Notes: generated by a model not told the origin, from the sequence alone. A DNA stretch of 64,000 nt from Ectopseudomonas composti (GCF_900115475.1 NZ_FOWP01000002.1:124001-188000); one strand, 5' to 3'. Numbered from the stretch's first letter, positions 52,655 through 62,758 are shown. Numbers and translations are program-made.

Positions 52655-53065
52655 CTAGCTTTCTTGCACCAGTTCTCGCATACGCTGCAGCACCGCATTG
52701 AGACCATTGCTGCGTGACGGCGAGAGCTGCCGTTGCAGGCCCAGCTGTTCGAACCAGTCGACCAGGTCGAGCGCTGCCAGTTTGTCACCGCTAAGTCCAT
52801 CGACCCGGGCCAGCAATATGGCAAGCAGGCCGCGCAGCAGACGAGCTTCGCTGCCAGCGCGGAAATGCCAGACGCCATCCTGGTTTTCTGCCACCAGCCA
52901 GACCAGGCTCTCGCAGCCATGCACGCGGTGCTCGTCGACGCGTTCGGCATCGTTCAATGGCTCCAGACGCTCGCCCCATTGCATCAACAGGCGCGCGCGC
53001 TGCTCCCAGCCTGGGCAGGTGTTGAAGGCGTCCAGGGCTTGTTGGGCGGCAGGTGGTAGGTTCAT
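52655..53065 (-). CDS. csdE: SufE-family sulphur acceptor CsdE
   Basis: This 136-residue SufE/CsdE protein accepts persulphide sulphur from the cysteine desulphurase CsdA. The acceptor Cys is residue 51 in RVHGCESLVWL. Other family segments are ALDAFNTCPGWEQRARLLMQWG and GLNAVLQRMRELV. Its gene follows csdA on the same strand with a 115-base gap containing a palindromic repeat. In E. coli the CsdA-CsdE pair feeds TcdA/CsdL, encoded 2 kb away here. Confidence 0.9.
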   Translation of the reverse strand: MNLPPAAQQALDAFNTCPGWEQRARLLMQWGERLEPLNDAERVDEHRVHGCESLVWLVAENQDGVWHFRAGSEARLLRGLLAILLARVDGLSGDKLAALDLVDWFEQLGLQRQLSPSRSNGLNAVLQRMRELVQES

Positions 53066-53138
53066 CGCGACATTCGTCCTGCACCCGTAGACCCGGCTGG
53101 GCGGCATTGCGCGTTAGCCGCGAAGTGGGCGAAGGCAT

Positions 53139-53162
53139 TCGCGGCTGAAGCCGCTCCTACGA
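53139..53162. repeat. TAGGAGCGGCTTCAGCCGCGA-family palindrome
   Basis: This is the reverse-complement copy of the element at 36653, lying between csdA and csdE. Confidence 0.72.
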
Positions 53163-53180
53163 GGAGCCATTGGCCGCGTT

Positions 53181-54386
53181 TCACCGCAGCAGCTCCAGGG
53201 CGTTATCCAGGGCGCTGAAGAATCGCTGCAGATCTTCACCATTGTTGTACAGGCCGAGCGAGACGCGAATCGCGCCACTCAGGCCGAGGCCTTTCATCAG
53301 TGGCATGGCGCAGTGATGCCCGGCGCGCACCGCGATGCCCTGTTCGCTGAGCAGATGAGCTAGGTCGGCGTTATGCACGCCATCGACGCAAAAACTTGCC
53401 AGCGCCAGCTGAGGTTGGCCGAGCAGGCGGACACCGTCACGCGCTTGCAGGCCGGCCAGCAGCTCGGCATGCAGAGCCGCTTCATGCTGGATCACGGCGG
53501 CGTGATCCTGACCGTTCAGCCAATCCAGTGCAGCGCCTAGGGCGATGACCGCTGAAACCGCTGGTGTGCCGGCCTCGAAACCCAGCGGCGCAGGGCGAAA
53601 GCGCGCCTCGTGGTAGTCAGCATCGAGCACCATCTCGCCGCCGAACTGCCAGTGTTGCAGCCTGGCCAGGGCAGCGCTGCGGCCGTAGAGCAGGCCAACG
53701 CCGTCCGGGCCGTAGAGCTTGTGCGACGAGCAGACGTAAAAGTCGCAGCCCAGCGCCTGCAGGTCATGACGACCATGCACCGCGCCCTGCGCCCCATCGA
53801 CAACGGTGATGGCGCCTTGCGTGCGTGCCAGCGCCAGCAGTTCATTCAGTGGCTGCCAGCGGCCAAGTACGTTGGACAGCTGCGAGACCGCCAGCAGGCG
53901 AGTGCGTGGGCCGATTAGCCTGGCTGCTTGCTGCAGATCGATGCTGCCCGTGTCATCGAGCGCCAGGATTACCAGCTCCAGGCCACGACGCTTGGCCAGT
54001 TGCTGCCAGGGCAGCAGGTTGGCGTGGTGCTCCAGCTCACTGATGACGATCTGCTCGCCGGGCTGTAGCAGGTGCTCCAGGCCGTAGGCCAGCAGGTTCA
54101 GGGATTCGGTTGTGCCGCGGGTAAAGATGATCTCCTCGTTACCGGCTGCATTCAGCCACTGCGCCGCCTTGCCGCGTGTCGCCTCGAAGGCGCGAGTGGC
54201 GCGCTCACCCGGCAGGTGCTGGGCGCGATGTACGTTGGCCACGCCGCTGGCCAGGTAGCCGAGCAAAGCGTCCAGCACCGCCTGCGGTTTTTGCGCAGTG
54301 GCGGCGCTGTCCAGATAGGTCTGGCCTTCGGCTGCGAGGGCGAGAATGCCGGGAAAGTCGGCACGCCAGGGGGAGGTCAGTGACAT
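53181..54386 (-). CDS. csdA: Cysteine desulphurase CsdA
   Basis: This 401-residue PLP enzyme of the SufS/CsdA class releases sulphur from cysteine as a protein persulphide. Key elements are TYLDSAATAQKPQAVLDAL, FTRGTTESLNLLAYG, SELEHHANLLPWQ, VVDGAQGAVHGRHDL, the PLP Lys in CSSHKLYGPDGVG, and the active Cys in VRAGHHCAMPLM. It is partner of CsdE immediately downstream. The ATG lies 12 bases from an inverted repeat, leaving only a weak ribosome binding site (GGATAGG). Confidence 0.94.
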   Translation of the reverse strand: MSLTSPWRADFPGILALAAEGQTYLDSAATAQKPQAVLDALLGYLASGVANVHRAQHLPGERATRAFEATRGKAAQWLNAAGNEEIIFTRGTTESLNLLAYGLEHLLQPGEQIVISELEHHANLLPWQQLAKRRGLELVILALDDTGSIDLQQAARLIGPRTRLLAVSQLSNVLGRWQPLNELLALARTQGAITVVDGAQGAVHGRHDLQALGCDFYVCSSHKLYGPDGVGLLYGRSAALARLQHWQFGGEMVLDADYHEARFRPAPLGFEAGTPAVSAVIALGAALDWLNGQDHAAVIQHEAALHAELLAGLQARDGVRLLGQPQLALASFCVDGVHNADLAHLLSEQGIAVRAGHHCAMPLMKGLGLSGAIRVSLGLYNNGEDLQRFFSALDNALELLR

Positions 54387-54397
54387 GAGAAGCCTAT

Positions 54398-54464
54398 CCC
54401 GTAGGGTGCGCCATGCGTACCGGGCCGCATGGCTGAGCGGTGCGCACGGCGCACCCTACGCGGG
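54398..54464. repeat. GTAGGGTGCGCC-family inverted repeat (copy 3)
   Basis: CCCGTAGGGTGCGCCATGCG at the left faces GGTGCGCACGGCGCACCCTA at the right. It fills the gap between the dapD stop and the csdA start and could terminate dapD transcription. Confidence 0.82.
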
Positions 54465-54465
54465 A

Positions 54466-55500
54466 TCAGTTGTGGGCGTGCAGAGCTTCGTTCAGTTCGA
54501 TGGCCGACTTGTGGGTCTTGCACTCCACGGCGCCGGTCAGCGAGTTGCGACGAAACAGCAGATCCGGCTGGCCAGCCAGTTCGCGTGCCTTGACCACCTT
54601 GACCAGGGCGTTGCCCTCGTCGAGCAGGTTCACCTTGGTGCCGGCAGTGATGTACAGGCCGGCTTCCACGGTGTTGCGGTCGCCCAGCGGGATGCCGATG
54701 CCGGCGTTGGCGCCGATCAGGCAGCCTTCGCCGACGCTGATGATGATGTTGCCTCCACCGGACAGGGTGCCCATGGTCGAGCAGCCGCCGCCCAGGTCCG
54801 AGCCCTTGCCGACGAATACGCCAGCGGAAACGCGGCCTTCGATCATGCCCGGGCCTTCGGTGCCGCCGTTGAAGTTGACGAAGCCTTCGTGCATCACGGT
54901 GGTGCCTTCGCCGATGTAGGCACCCAGGCGCACGCGCGCGCTGTCGGCGATACGCACGCCGGCCGGTACCACGTAGTCGGTCATTTTCGGGAACTTGTCC
55001 ACCGAGAACACTTCCAGCAACTCGCCTTTGATGCGTGCTTCCAGCTGGCGTTCGGCCAGTTCGCCGAGGTCGACGGCGCCCTGGCTGGTCCAGGCGACGT
55101 TAGGCAGCAGCGGGAAGATGCCGGCCAGGTTCAGGCCGTGCGGCTTGACCAGGCGATGCGACAGCAGGTGCAGCTTGAGGTAGGCCTCCGGAGTGCTGCT
55201 CAGCGCGGCATCTTCAGCCAGGAAGGTGGCGACCAGCGGGTTGTGGCTTTCGGCCAGGCGGGTCAGCAGCGCTGCTTGAGCAGCGTCCACGCCTTTCAGC
55301 GCTTCAGCCAGATCGGCGGCTTGCGCAGTGGTAAAGGCGATAGCCTGGTTGCCGCCCTGGTAGCCGAGCTTCTCGGCGACCTTGGCCACCAGCTCGCTGG
55401 CCGGGTTGAGCAGCGGCAGGGCGTAGAAGACTTCCAGCCAGTTGCCCTGGCGGTTCTGGGTGCCAACACCAAAGGCGATGCTGAAGAGAGAGGTGCTCAT
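54466..55500 (-). CDS. dapD: Tetrahydrodipicolinate N-succinyltransferase
   Basis: This 344-residue enzyme of the lysine/diaminopimelate succinylase branch is the long DapD form. The C-terminal left-handed beta-helix hexapeptide region (about 190-300) contains IADSARVRLGAYIGEGTTVM, HEGFVNFNGGTEGPGMIEGR and LGGGCSTMGTLSGGGN; the N-terminal 150 residues form the helical domain. AAGGAAC lies before ATG. It lies 37 bases downstream of the yffB stop, so the two are probably co-transcribed. Confidence 0.96.
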   Translation of the reverse strand: MSTSLFSIAFGVGTQNRQGNWLEVFYALPLLNPASELVAKVAEKLGYQGGNQAIAFTTAQAADLAEALKGVDAAQAALLTRLAESHNPLVATFLAEDAALSSTPEAYLKLHLLSHRLVKPHGLNLAGIFPLLPNVAWTSQGAVDLGELAERQLEARIKGELLEVFSVDKFPKMTDYVVPAGVRIADSARVRLGAYIGEGTTVMHEGFVNFNGGTEGPGMIEGRVSAGVFVGKGSDLGGGCSTMGTLSGGGNIIISVGEGCLIGANAGIGIPLGDRNTVEAGLYITAGTKVNLLDEGNALVKVVKARELAGQPDLLFRRNSLTGAVECKTHKSAIELNEALHAHN

Positions 55501-55537
55501 TAGATGGGTTCCTTACAACGAAATCGGGTGAGATTGA

Positions 55538-55885
55538 TCAGGCCAGCGCGGCTTGGTAGTTATCCGGTTTGAAGCCGACCAGGGTCTTGTTGCCCAGGTC
55601 GAGTACCGGGCGCTTGATCATCGACGGTTGGGCCAGCATCAGTTCGATGGCCTTGGCCTGATCGAGATCGGCTTTCTGTGCGTCATCCAGCTTGCGGAAG
55701 GTGGTGCCGGCACGGTTCAGGACGGTCTGCCAGCCATGCTCGTTGCACCACTTTTCCAGGTTTGCACGGTCGATTCCGACGCTCTTGTAGTCGTGAAAGG
55801 CATAGTCGACCTGGTGTTCATCGAGCCAGGTTCTGGCCTTTTTCATCGTGTCGCAGGCCTTGATGCCATACAGGACGTAACTCAT
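55538..55885 (-). CDS. ArsC-like thioredoxin-fold protein (YffB/Spx family)
   Basis: This 115-residue protein of the ArsC/Spx superfamily (YffB, PA3664 type) has the single Cys11 in LYGIKACDTMKKARTWLDEH and typical segments WQTVLNRAGTTFRKLDD and MIKRPVLDLGNKTLVGFKPDNY. It lacks the extra Cys residues of arsenate reductases, so it is more likely a glutathione-dependent thiol reductase. The RBS is GAGGAAG. It lies upstream of dapD in the same orientation, as in P. aeruginosa. Confidence 0.92.
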   Translation of the reverse strand: MSYVLYGIKACDTMKKARTWLDEHQVDYAFHDYKSVGIDRANLEKWCNEHGWQTVLNRAGTTFRKLDDAQKADLDQAKAIELMLAQPSMIKRPVLDLGNKTLVGFKPDNYQAALA

Positions 55886-56037
55886 TGATCTTCCTCTGAT
55901 GAGTGGCGTGCCGGAAGGTCCGGGAAATACGGCCGGCTATTATGCCACGTCGTGTCCTTGCATGGCGGCGGCTGTCGCTGCGATGTGTTACGGCGCTAGA
56001 ATCGCAGTCTCCCGCTCGTTCCCGCCGGTTTTGCGCC

Positions 56038-57672
56038 ATGCAATTGCTCTACACCATCCTGATCATGTTGCTGGTGGTCAGTGGCACCCGTATTTCTGCT
56101 CAGTTCATTCCCTTGCCATTGCCGCTGCTGCAAATTCTGATTGGCGCGCTGTTGGCGATTCCCGTGCTGGGGCTGCACGTGCGGCTCGACCCCGAGTTGT
56201 TCCTGTTACTGTTCATCCCGCCGCTGCTGTTCGTCGATGGCTGGCGCATGCCCAAGGGACAGTTTCGTCAGTTGCGCACGCCGATCCTGTTGCTGGCGTT
56301 CGCGCTGGTGTTCTTCACCATTCTCGGCGCTGGGCACTTCATCCACTGGCTGCTGCCGCAGGTGCCCCTGGCTGCCTGCTTCGCCCTGGCGGCGGTGCTG
56401 TCACCGACCGATGCGGTGGCAGTTTCGGCAATCACCCACGGCCGCCTGCCGAGTACCTTGAACAATTTGCTGCAGGGCGAGGCGCTGATGAACGATGCCT
56501 CTGGCCTGGTGGCGTTCAAGTTCGCGGTGGCGGCGACCCTGACCGGCGTGTTTTCGATCACCGATGCCAGCATGCAGTTCGTCCTGGTGGCCTTTGGCGG
56601 CCTGGCCATCGGTGTCGCGCTCAGTTACATGCTCGGGCGTTTGCGCGCCTGGATGATCGCTCGCGGCTGGGAAGACCCAGCGCCACACGTGTTGCTGCTT
56701 CTGCTGCTGCCGTTCGCGGCTTATGTGGCGGCCGAGCACCTGGGGTTATCCGGCATTCTGTCGGCGGTCGCGGCGGGGATGATGCAGAGTCGCCTCGACC
56801 TGCTGCCGAGGCAGACCTCCACGCGCATGCTCAACCGCAGTGTCTGGGCCTTGCTGGAGTTCACCTTCAACGGCCTGATCTTCCTGCTGCTGGGCCTGCA
56901 GTTACCCGACATCCTCAACGCAGCATTGGGTGAGCATGCGGCGCTCTGGTCGTTCGCCCTGGAGGCGGCGGGCATGGTACTGGCGGTCTATGCAGTGCTG
57001 ATGCTGCTGCGCTTCGGCTGGGTCTACAGCTATTGGCGAGTGTCCGGTACGTTGCTCCGCCTGCGTGGCGAGCCTACGCGGTTTGCCGGGCAGTCGCGCA
57101 TTGCCTTGAGTGCGGTGCTGACCCTTGGTGGTGTACGCGGCGCGGTGACGCTGGCGGGTGTGATGTCACTGCCGTTGCTGCTCAACAGTGGTCAGGCCTT
57201 TCCCGAGCGTGACCTGCTGATTCTGATCGCCGCCGGGGTGATCCTGGTGTCGCTGCTGGTGGCCAGCGTAGCGTTGCCGCGCATTCTGCCGCGGCTCCCG
57301 CAGGACAACGGTGCTCTGCGCGAGCGCGAGCTCAATCGCCACCGTGCGCTGATGCTGGAGTCGGCGATTCGCTACCTGGAATCGGAGGATGAGCGTGCGG
57401 CCGATGCCGAAGGGGCGATCACCTCGGTGGAGGTGAAGGCGCGTTTGATGAGCGAGTACCGCGATCTGCTGGAGCGCGCCCGCGATGGTGACGAAGCGCA
57501 CGAGCAGCAGCGCGAAGTGGATCGCCTGGAATACCGCCTGCGTCTGCAGGCGCTGCGCACCCAGCGGCTGGAGCTGTATCGCATGCGCAAAGACAACGAG
57601 CTGGACGACGATATGCTGACCGAGATCCTGCGCGATCTGGATATCGCCGAGGCGCGCCTGCACAAGGGTTGA
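56038..57672 (+). CDS. CPA1-family Na+/H+ antiporter
   Basis: This 544-residue antiporter has about 12 helices (starting LLYTILIMLLVVSGTRISA) and a C-terminal cytoplasmic tail of about 120 residues rich in charged helices (RALMLESAIRYLESEDERAADAE onward). The ion-binding motif is LAAVLSPTDAVAVSAI with NDASGLVAFKFAV; the conserved GGVRGAVTLAGVMSLPLLL is also present. It exchanges cytoplasmic Na+ or K+ for protons in pH and salt homeostasis. The frame opens at 55903, but ATG 56038 precedes the first helix. It corresponds to PA3660. Confidence 0.92.
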   Translation: MQLLYTILIMLLVVSGTRISAQFIPLPLPLLQILIGALLAIPVLGLHVRLDPELFLLLFIPPLLFVDGWRMPKGQFRQLRTPILLLAFALVFFTILGAGHFIHWLLPQVPLAACFALAAVLSPTDAVAVSAITHGRLPSTLNNLLQGEALMNDASGLVAFKFAVAATLTGVFSITDASMQFVLVAFGGLAIGVALSYMLGRLRAWMIARGWEDPAPHVLLLLLLPFAAYVAAEHLGLSGILSAVAAGMMQSRLDLLPRQTSTRMLNRSVWALLEFTFNGLIFLLLGLQLPDILNAALGEHAALWSFALEAAGMVLAVYAVLMLLRFGWVYSYWRVSGTLLRLRGEPTRFAGQSRIALSAVLTLGGVRGAVTLAGVMSLPLLLNSGQAFPERDLLILIAAGVILVSLLVASVALPRILPRLPQDNGALRERELNRHRALMLESAIRYLESEDERAADAEGAITSVEVKARLMSEYRDLLERARDGDEAHEQQREVDRLEYRLRLQALRTQRLELYRMRKDNELDDDMLTEILRDLDIAEARLHKG

Positions 57673-57685
57673 GTCACAGATAGGC

Positions 57686-57806
57686 GTAGCCCGGATGCAA
57701 TCCGGGAGGCCCTATGCAGGCTATCCCCGGATTTCATCCGGCTACACCGTCAGAAGTGCGCGGCTCAGGCCCCTTCATCGCTGTGGGAGGGGGCTTTAGC
57801 CGCGGC
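57686..57806. repeat. REP-like inverted pair plus GTGGGAGGGGGCTTTAGCCGCG unit
   Basis: GTAGCCCGGATGCAATCCGG (57686) faces CCCCGGATTTCATCCGGCTA (57725-57746). A single GGGCTTTAGCCGCG arm, as in the 36755 inverted repeat, follows at 57781-57806. It lies between the converging antiporter and dapC genes. Confidence 0.82.
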
Positions 57807-57817
57807 GGTAGACGTCT

Positions 57818-59014
57818 TCAGGCGCCGCGAATGAAGCGGGCGATGCGCTCGGCGGCCTCGATGCACTCGGCCAGCGGTGCAACCAGCGCCATGCGCACGC
57901 GACCCGCCCCTGGGTTGACGCCATTCACTTCACGCGACAGGTAGGAGCCGGGCACCACGGTGACGTGCTCGGTGGCGAACAGGTCGCGAGTGAACAGGGT
58001 GTCGTCACCCGGGGTGCGCGCCCACAGGTAGAAGCCGCCATCCGGGCGCTGCACGTCCATCACCGGCGCCAGGATGTCGAGCACGGCAGCGAATTTCTCA
58101 CGGTACATGTCGCGGTTGGCGCGTACATGCGCTTCGTCGTTCCAGGCGGCGACGCTGGCCAGCTGGGTTTGTACCGGCATGGCGCAGCCGTGGTAGGTGC
58201 GGTACAGCAAGAAGTGCTTGAGGATGTTGGCGTCGCCGGCGACGAAGCCCGAGCGTAGCCCTGGCAGGTTGGAACGTTTGGAGAGGCTGTGGAACACCAC
58301 GCAACGGGCGAAATCGCTACGGCCCAGTTCCGCGCAGGCGCTGAGCAGGCCGGGCGGAGGTGCATCCTCATCGAAATACAGCTCGCTGTAGCACTCGTCG
58401 GCGGCGATGACAAAGTCGTACTCGTCGGCCAGGGCGATCAGTTTCTTCAGCGTCTCGACCGGGATCAGCGCGCCGGTGGGGTTGCCCGGCGAGCAGAGGA
58501 AGAGAATCTGGCAGCGCTGCCAGGTTTCGGCCGGTACGGCATCGAAGTCCGGGTTGAAGCCATGGGCTTCCAGGCATGGCAGGTAGTGCGGCTCGGCCCC
58601 GGCGAGAAACGCTGCGCCTTCGTAGATCTGGTAGAAGGGGTTGGGGCTGACCACCAGGCCCTTGGCGTTGCGGTCGACCACCGCCTGGGTAAAGGCGAAC
58701 AGGGCTTCGCGCGTGCCGTTGACCGGCAACACATGACGCGCGGCATCCAGCCAGCCAGTCGGCACGCCGAAGCGGCGTTCGCACCAGGTGGCAATGCTCT
58801 GGCGCAGTTCCGGCAGGCCGAGCGTGGTCGGGTAAACGGCGAGTTTGTCGAGATTGGCGGTCAGCGCCTGGCCGACGAACTCGGGCGAGCGATGCTTGGG
58901 CTCGCCAATGGACAGGGCGATTGGGCGCTTGTCGGCGGCCGGTTGCACGCTGCCGAGCAGTTCGCGCAGTTTCTCGAAAGGGTAGGGCTGGAGCTGGTCG
59001 AGGGCTGGGTTCAT
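57818..59014 (-). CDS. dapC: Succinyldiaminopimelate transaminase
   Basis: This 398-residue fold-type I PLP aminotransferase converts N-succinyl-2-amino-6-ketopimelate to N-succinyl-LL-diaminopimelate. Motifs are IALSIGEPKHRSPEFVGQAL, YPTTLGLPELRQSIATWCERR, LFLCSPGNPTGALIP, AADECYSELYFDE, and the PLP Lys in VFHSLSKRSNLPGLRSGFVAGD. Placement next to glnD-map-rpsB is as for dapC (PA3659). The ribosome binding site is weak (GAGATAACG). It is in series with glnD (37-base gap). Confidence 0.94.
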   Translation of the reverse strand: MNPALDQLQPYPFEKLRELLGSVQPAADKRPIALSIGEPKHRSPEFVGQALTANLDKLAVYPTTLGLPELRQSIATWCERRFGVPTGWLDAARHVLPVNGTREALFAFTQAVVDRNAKGLVVSPNPFYQIYEGAAFLAGAEPHYLPCLEAHGFNPDFDAVPAETWQRCQILFLCSPGNPTGALIPVETLKKLIALADEYDFVIAADECYSELYFDEDAPPPGLLSACAELGRSDFARCVVFHSLSKRSNLPGLRSGFVAGDANILKHFLLYRTYHGCAMPVQTQLASVAAWNDEAHVRANRDMYREKFAAVLDILAPVMDVQRPDGGFYLWARTPGDDTLFTRDLFATEHVTVVPGSYLSREVNGVNPGAGRVRMALVAPLAECIEAAERIARFIRGA

Positions 59015-59051
59015 CGTTATCTCGCGTACTTCGGAAAGCGCGGCGGCGCAA

Positions 59052-61751
59052 TCATATGTTGATCTGCATGGCCTGCGGTTGAGCGCTGGGCTCGGACAGG
59101 CGGCGGACGATGGTTTCCTGCAGGCGCGCGCAGAGCTCGGGGTCGGACAGCGGCTGGTTGTTGGCGTCGGTGACGAAGAATACGTCCTCGACGCGCTCGC
59201 CGAGGGTGGCGATCTTGGCGTTCTGCAGTGACAGGTCGTATTCGAGGAAGATTCGCCCGATCCGCGCCAACAGGCCGGGGCGGTCCGGTGCGGTCAGTTC
59301 GAGGATGGTCACCGGGCGCTGCGCGTCATTGTGGATGGTCACCTGCGGCGCGAAGGCGAAGTGCTTGAGCTGGCGCGGTACGCGGCGCTGGATGATGGTC
59401 GGGTAGTCGTCCGGGTTCTTCAGCGCTTCGATCAGGCCTTCGCGGATCTGCTGGATGCGAGCAGGGTTGTTGCCGATCGATCCACCGTCTGCGTCCAGCA
59501 CCACATAGGTGTCGAGGGTGAACTGGCTGGTGGAGGTGATGATCCGTGCGTCGTGAATGTTCAGGTTGAGCTGGCTCATCGCGGCCACGGTCACGGCGAA
59601 GAAGTCATGCTGGTCCGGTGCGTAGATGAAGATCTGCGTGCCTCCCTCGAACTCGCGCTGGGTGGTTTCCTTCATTAATACCAGCGGGCCGCCATCGTTG
59701 GGATGCTGGAGAATGGCATCGGTATGCCAGGCCACGTCGGTGGCGGTGTGGCGCAAGAAATAATCGTCGCCGAGCTGGCTCCATAGTTGTTCGGCATCGT
59801 CCGGGTCGGTGCCACCGCGCACCAGGGTGTCCAGGGCGGCGTTCTGGGTCTGGCGAATCTGCTCTTCACGGTCCAGTGGGTTTTCCAGGCCACGGCGCAA
59901 GGCGCGCTTGGTCTCGGTGTAGAGCTGGCGCAGCAGGCTGGCGCGCCAGGAGTTCCACAGGCTGGGATTGGTGGCGTTGATATCGGCCACGGTCAGCACG
60001 TAGAGGTAGTCCAGGTGGGTCTGGTCGCCGACGAACTGGGCGAAATCGTGAATTACCTGAGGGTCGGAAAGGTCCTTGCGCTGGGCGGTAGTGGACATCA
60101 CCAGATGGTGCTGCACCAGCCAGACGATCAGCGCGCTGTCCCATGCCGGCAAGTGATGGCGGCGGGCGAAGGCCTCGGCGTCTACCGCGCCCAGCTCCGA
60201 GTGATCGCCACCACGGCCCTTGCCGATATCGTGATACAGGCCGGCGAGGTAGATCAGCTCGGATTTTGGCAGCTTGTCGATCAGCTTGCTGGCCAGCGGG
60301 AATTTCTCCGCCAGCTCTGGCCAGCGGAACTTGCGCAGGTGCTTGATCAGATTGAGCGTGTGCGCATCGACCGTATAGATGTGGAACAGGTCGTGTTGCA
60401 TCTGTCCGACGATATGGCCGAACTCCGGCAGGTAGCGGCCGAGGATGCCGTAGCGGTTCATCCGTCGCAGGTTGCGGTGGATGCCTTCCTTGCACTTGAA
60501 CAGCTCGATGAACAGGCTGGTGTTGCGGATGTCCTTGCGGAACTCGTCATCGATCAGGTGGCGGCTGTCGCGCAGCAGGCGGATGCTGTCGGCGCGCACG
60601 CCCTTGATCTCCGGGTGCTGGGCCATCAGCACGAAGATCTCGATGATGGCGAAGGGCGTGCGCTTGAACACGTTCGGGTGGGTCACTTCGATATAGCGGT
60701 CGCGCACCTGGAAGCGGCTGTTCAATGGTGTGGCCGGACCACTTTCACCAGCGCGCAGGATAACTTCCTCGAAGTGCTGGTTGATCAGGTCCGACAGCTC
60801 GGAAATCCCCATCACCACGCGGTAGTACTTCTGCATGAAGTGTTCGATGCTGCGCTTGCCATCGCCGTCCTGATAGCCGAACAGGGCGGCGATCTTCACC
60901 TGGTAATCGAACAGCAGGCGGTCTTCGGCGCGCCCGGCGAGCATGTGCAGGGCGTAGCGCACCTTCCACAGGAATTCCTGGCTGGAGGAGAGTAGGGCGT
61001 ACTCGCTCTCCAGCAGGAAACCGTGACTGACCAGGGCCTGCAGATTGAGCGTGCCAAATTGGCGGCGCGCCACCCAGAGTACGGTCTGGATGTCGCGCAG
61101 GCCGCCGGGCGAGCCCTTGACGTTGGGCTCTAGGTTGTACTCGGTGTCGTTGTACTTGCCGTGGCGCGCTTTGCGTTCCTCGCGCTTGGCCAGGTAGAAG
61201 TGCTTGCTTGGCCACATGGCGTCGGTGCTGGTCACCTGCTGCATGCGCTGGCGCAGGTGTTCCGGGCCGGCAATGGTACGGCTTTCCATCAGGTTGGTGA
61301 TGACCGTCAGGTCGGCGCGCGCCTCTTCGGCACACTCGTCGACCGAACGCACGCTCTGGCCGACTTCCAGGCCAATGTCCCAGAGCAGGGTGAGAAAGCC
61401 TTCGATGGGCTCGCGGAAGATTTCGTGATCGTCGCTGCCCAGCAAAATCAGCAGGTCAATGTCCGAATAGGGGTGCAGTTCGCCACGGCCATAGCCGCCA
61501 ACGGCGAGCAGAGCGATGTCGGCATCTTCGCTCCAGGTGAAGCGCTTCCAGGCTTCCTGCAGGATCTGATCGACGAACCAGGCGCGGTCTTCGACCAGGC
61601 GGCGAATCTCGCGGCCGGCGCGAAAGCGGGCGTCGAGAACCTCATGCGCACCCCGGATGGCTTTCTTGAATGCGGCGATGGGGCTGGATTTTAGCGCCAG
61701 CTCTGCCTGGAACTGACCGCGGTCAAACAGTTCGGGGTCCATCTGCGGCAT
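59052..61751 (-). CDS. glnD: Bifunctional uridylyltransferase/uridylyl-removing enzyme
   Basis: This 899-residue nitrogen-status sensor adds UMP to or removes it from PII proteins according to glutamine. Domains in order are the nucleotidyltransferase ([20 protein letters not shown], near residues 95-115), a helical linker, the HD domain ([20 protein letters not shown], near 505-525) for UMP removal, and two C-terminal ACT domains ([20 protein letters not shown] and [20 protein letters not shown]). Length agrees with E. coli GlnD (890). GGAAGG lies 8 bases before ATG. Confidence 0.97.
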   Translation of the reverse strand: MPQMDPELFDRGQFQAELALKSSPIAAFKKAIRGAHEVLDARFRAGREIRRLVEDRAWFVDQILQEAWKRFTWSEDADIALLAVGGYGRGELHPYSDIDLLILLGSDDHEIFREPIEGFLTLLWDIGLEVGQSVRSVDECAEEARADLTVITNLMESRTIAGPEHLRQRMQQVTSTDAMWPSKHFYLAKREERKARHGKYNDTEYNLEPNVKGSPGGLRDIQTVLWVARRQFGTLNLQALVSHGFLLESEYALLSSSQEFLWKVRYALHMLAGRAEDRLLFDYQVKIAALFGYQDGDGKRSIEHFMQKYYRVVMGISELSDLINQHFEEVILRAGESGPATPLNSRFQVRDRYIEVTHPNVFKRTPFAIIEIFVLMAQHPEIKGVRADSIRLLRDSRHLIDDEFRKDIRNTSLFIELFKCKEGIHRNLRRMNRYGILGRYLPEFGHIVGQMQHDLFHIYTVDAHTLNLIKHLRKFRWPELAEKFPLASKLIDKLPKSELIYLAGLYHDIGKGRGGDHSELGAVDAEAFARRHHLPAWDSALIVWLVQHHLVMSTTAQRKDLSDPQVIHDFAQFVGDQTHLDYLYVLTVADINATNPSLWNSWRASLLRQLYTETKRALRRGLENPLDREEQIRQTQNAALDTLVRGGTDPDDAEQLWSQLGDDYFLRHTATDVAWHTDAILQHPNDGGPLVLMKETTQREFEGGTQIFIYAPDQHDFFAVTVAAMSQLNLNIHDARIITSTSQFTLDTYVVLDADGGSIGNNPARIQQIREGLIEALKNPDDYPTIIQRRVPRQLKHFAFAPQVTIHNDAQRPVTILELTAPDRPGLLARIGRIFLEYDLSLQNAKIATLGERVEDVFFVTDANNQPLSDPELCARLQETIVRRLSEPSAQPQAMQINI

Positions 61752-61769
61752 GCAGGTGCCTTCCTTTAT

Positions 61770-61829
61770 ATAGGGTGGGGCGCGCTATACGCACCACAAG
61801 CTTAAATGGTGCGCATGGCGCACCCTACG
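61770..61829. repeat. GTAGGGTGCGCC-family inverted repeat (copy 4)
   Basis: TAGGGTGGGGCGCGCTATAC at the left faces GGTGCGCATGGCGCACCCTA at the right, between the map stop and the glnD start. This is the most diverged copy. Confidence 0.75.
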
Positions 61830-61837
61830 AATCGCGC

Positions 61838-62620
61838 TCAGGCCGAGGTGCGGGCGATGGTGTCGTCGCTGCGCAGGGTCAGGATTTCGTAGCCATCAGC
61901 GGTGACCAGCACGGTGTGCTCCCACTGTGCCGACAGCTTGCGGTCCTTGGTGATGGCGGTCCAGCCGTCGCCGAGCAGGCGGGTTTCCGGGCGGCCCTGG
62001 TTGATCATTGGCTCGATGGTGAAGGTCATGCCTTCTTTCAGTTCCATGCCGGTGCCGGCCTTGCCGTAGTGCAGTACCTGCGGCTCCTCGTGGAAGACGG
62101 CGCCGATACCATGACCGCAGTATTCTCGGACCACGGAGAAGCCGTTCTTTTCTGCGTGCTTCTGGATCACTTCGCCGATATCGCCCAGGCGAGTGCCGGG
62201 TTTGACCAGCTCGATGCCTTTATACATGCACTCCTGGGTGATTATGGCCAGGCGTTCGGCCCACTCGGCGACCTTGCCGACCATGAACATCTTGCTGGTA
62301 TCGCCATGGTAGCCGTCCTTGATCACGGTGACGTCGATGTTCAGCACGTCGCCGTCTTTCAGCGGCTTGTCATTGGGAATGCCGTGGCACACCACGTGGT
62401 TGATCGAGGTGCAGATCGACTTGGGAAAGCCCTTGTAGTTGAGTGGGGCGGGGATGGCCTGCTGCACGTTGACGATATAGTCATGGCAGATGCGGTCGAT
62501 TTCCTCGGTGGTGACACCTGGTTTGACGTGCTCGCCGATCATCTCCAGCACTTCGGCGGCCAGGCGGCCGGCGACGCGCATTTTCTCGATTTCTTCGGCG
62601 GATTTGATGGTGACGGTCAT
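61838..62620 (-). CDS. map: Methionine aminopeptidase, type I
   Basis: This 260-residue enzyme removes N-terminal Met from nascent proteins and is essential. Metal ligands are seen in DVLNIDVTVIKDGYHGDTSKMF (two Asp), YCGHGIGAVFHEEP (His), GMTFTIEPMI (Glu) and SAQWEHTVLVT (Glu). SINHVVCHGIPN contains the substrate-pocket His. ATG 62620 is preferred over 62641. It is transcribed away from rpsB, in the conserved map/rpsB divergent order. Confidence 0.97.
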   Translation of the reverse strand: MTVTIKSAEEIEKMRVAGRLAAEVLEMIGEHVKPGVTTEEIDRICHDYIVNVQQAIPAPLNYKGFPKSICTSINHVVCHGIPNDKPLKDGDVLNIDVTVIKDGYHGDTSKMFMVGKVAEWAERLAIITQECMYKGIELVKPGTRLGDIGEVIQKHAEKNGFSVVREYCGHGIGAVFHEEPQVLHYGKAGTGMELKEGMTFTIEPMINQGRPETRLLGDGWTAITKDRKLSAQWEHTVLVTADGYEILTLRSDDTIARTSA

Positions 62621-62758
62621 ATCAGGCTCTCGGGTGCACACGGAAAGGGGCTTATCTTAGCAGCTAGAAGTCACAAGCTATAAGCCGCAAGTAGGCAGTA
62701 GCTGGTTCGCCTGGCTCTGCTCTAGCTTGGACTGGTAGCTTGTCGCGGCTTTGTGTGG

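Noticed and set aside
59787..60995. 402-residue plus-strand open frame
   Set aside because: Antisense to glnD.
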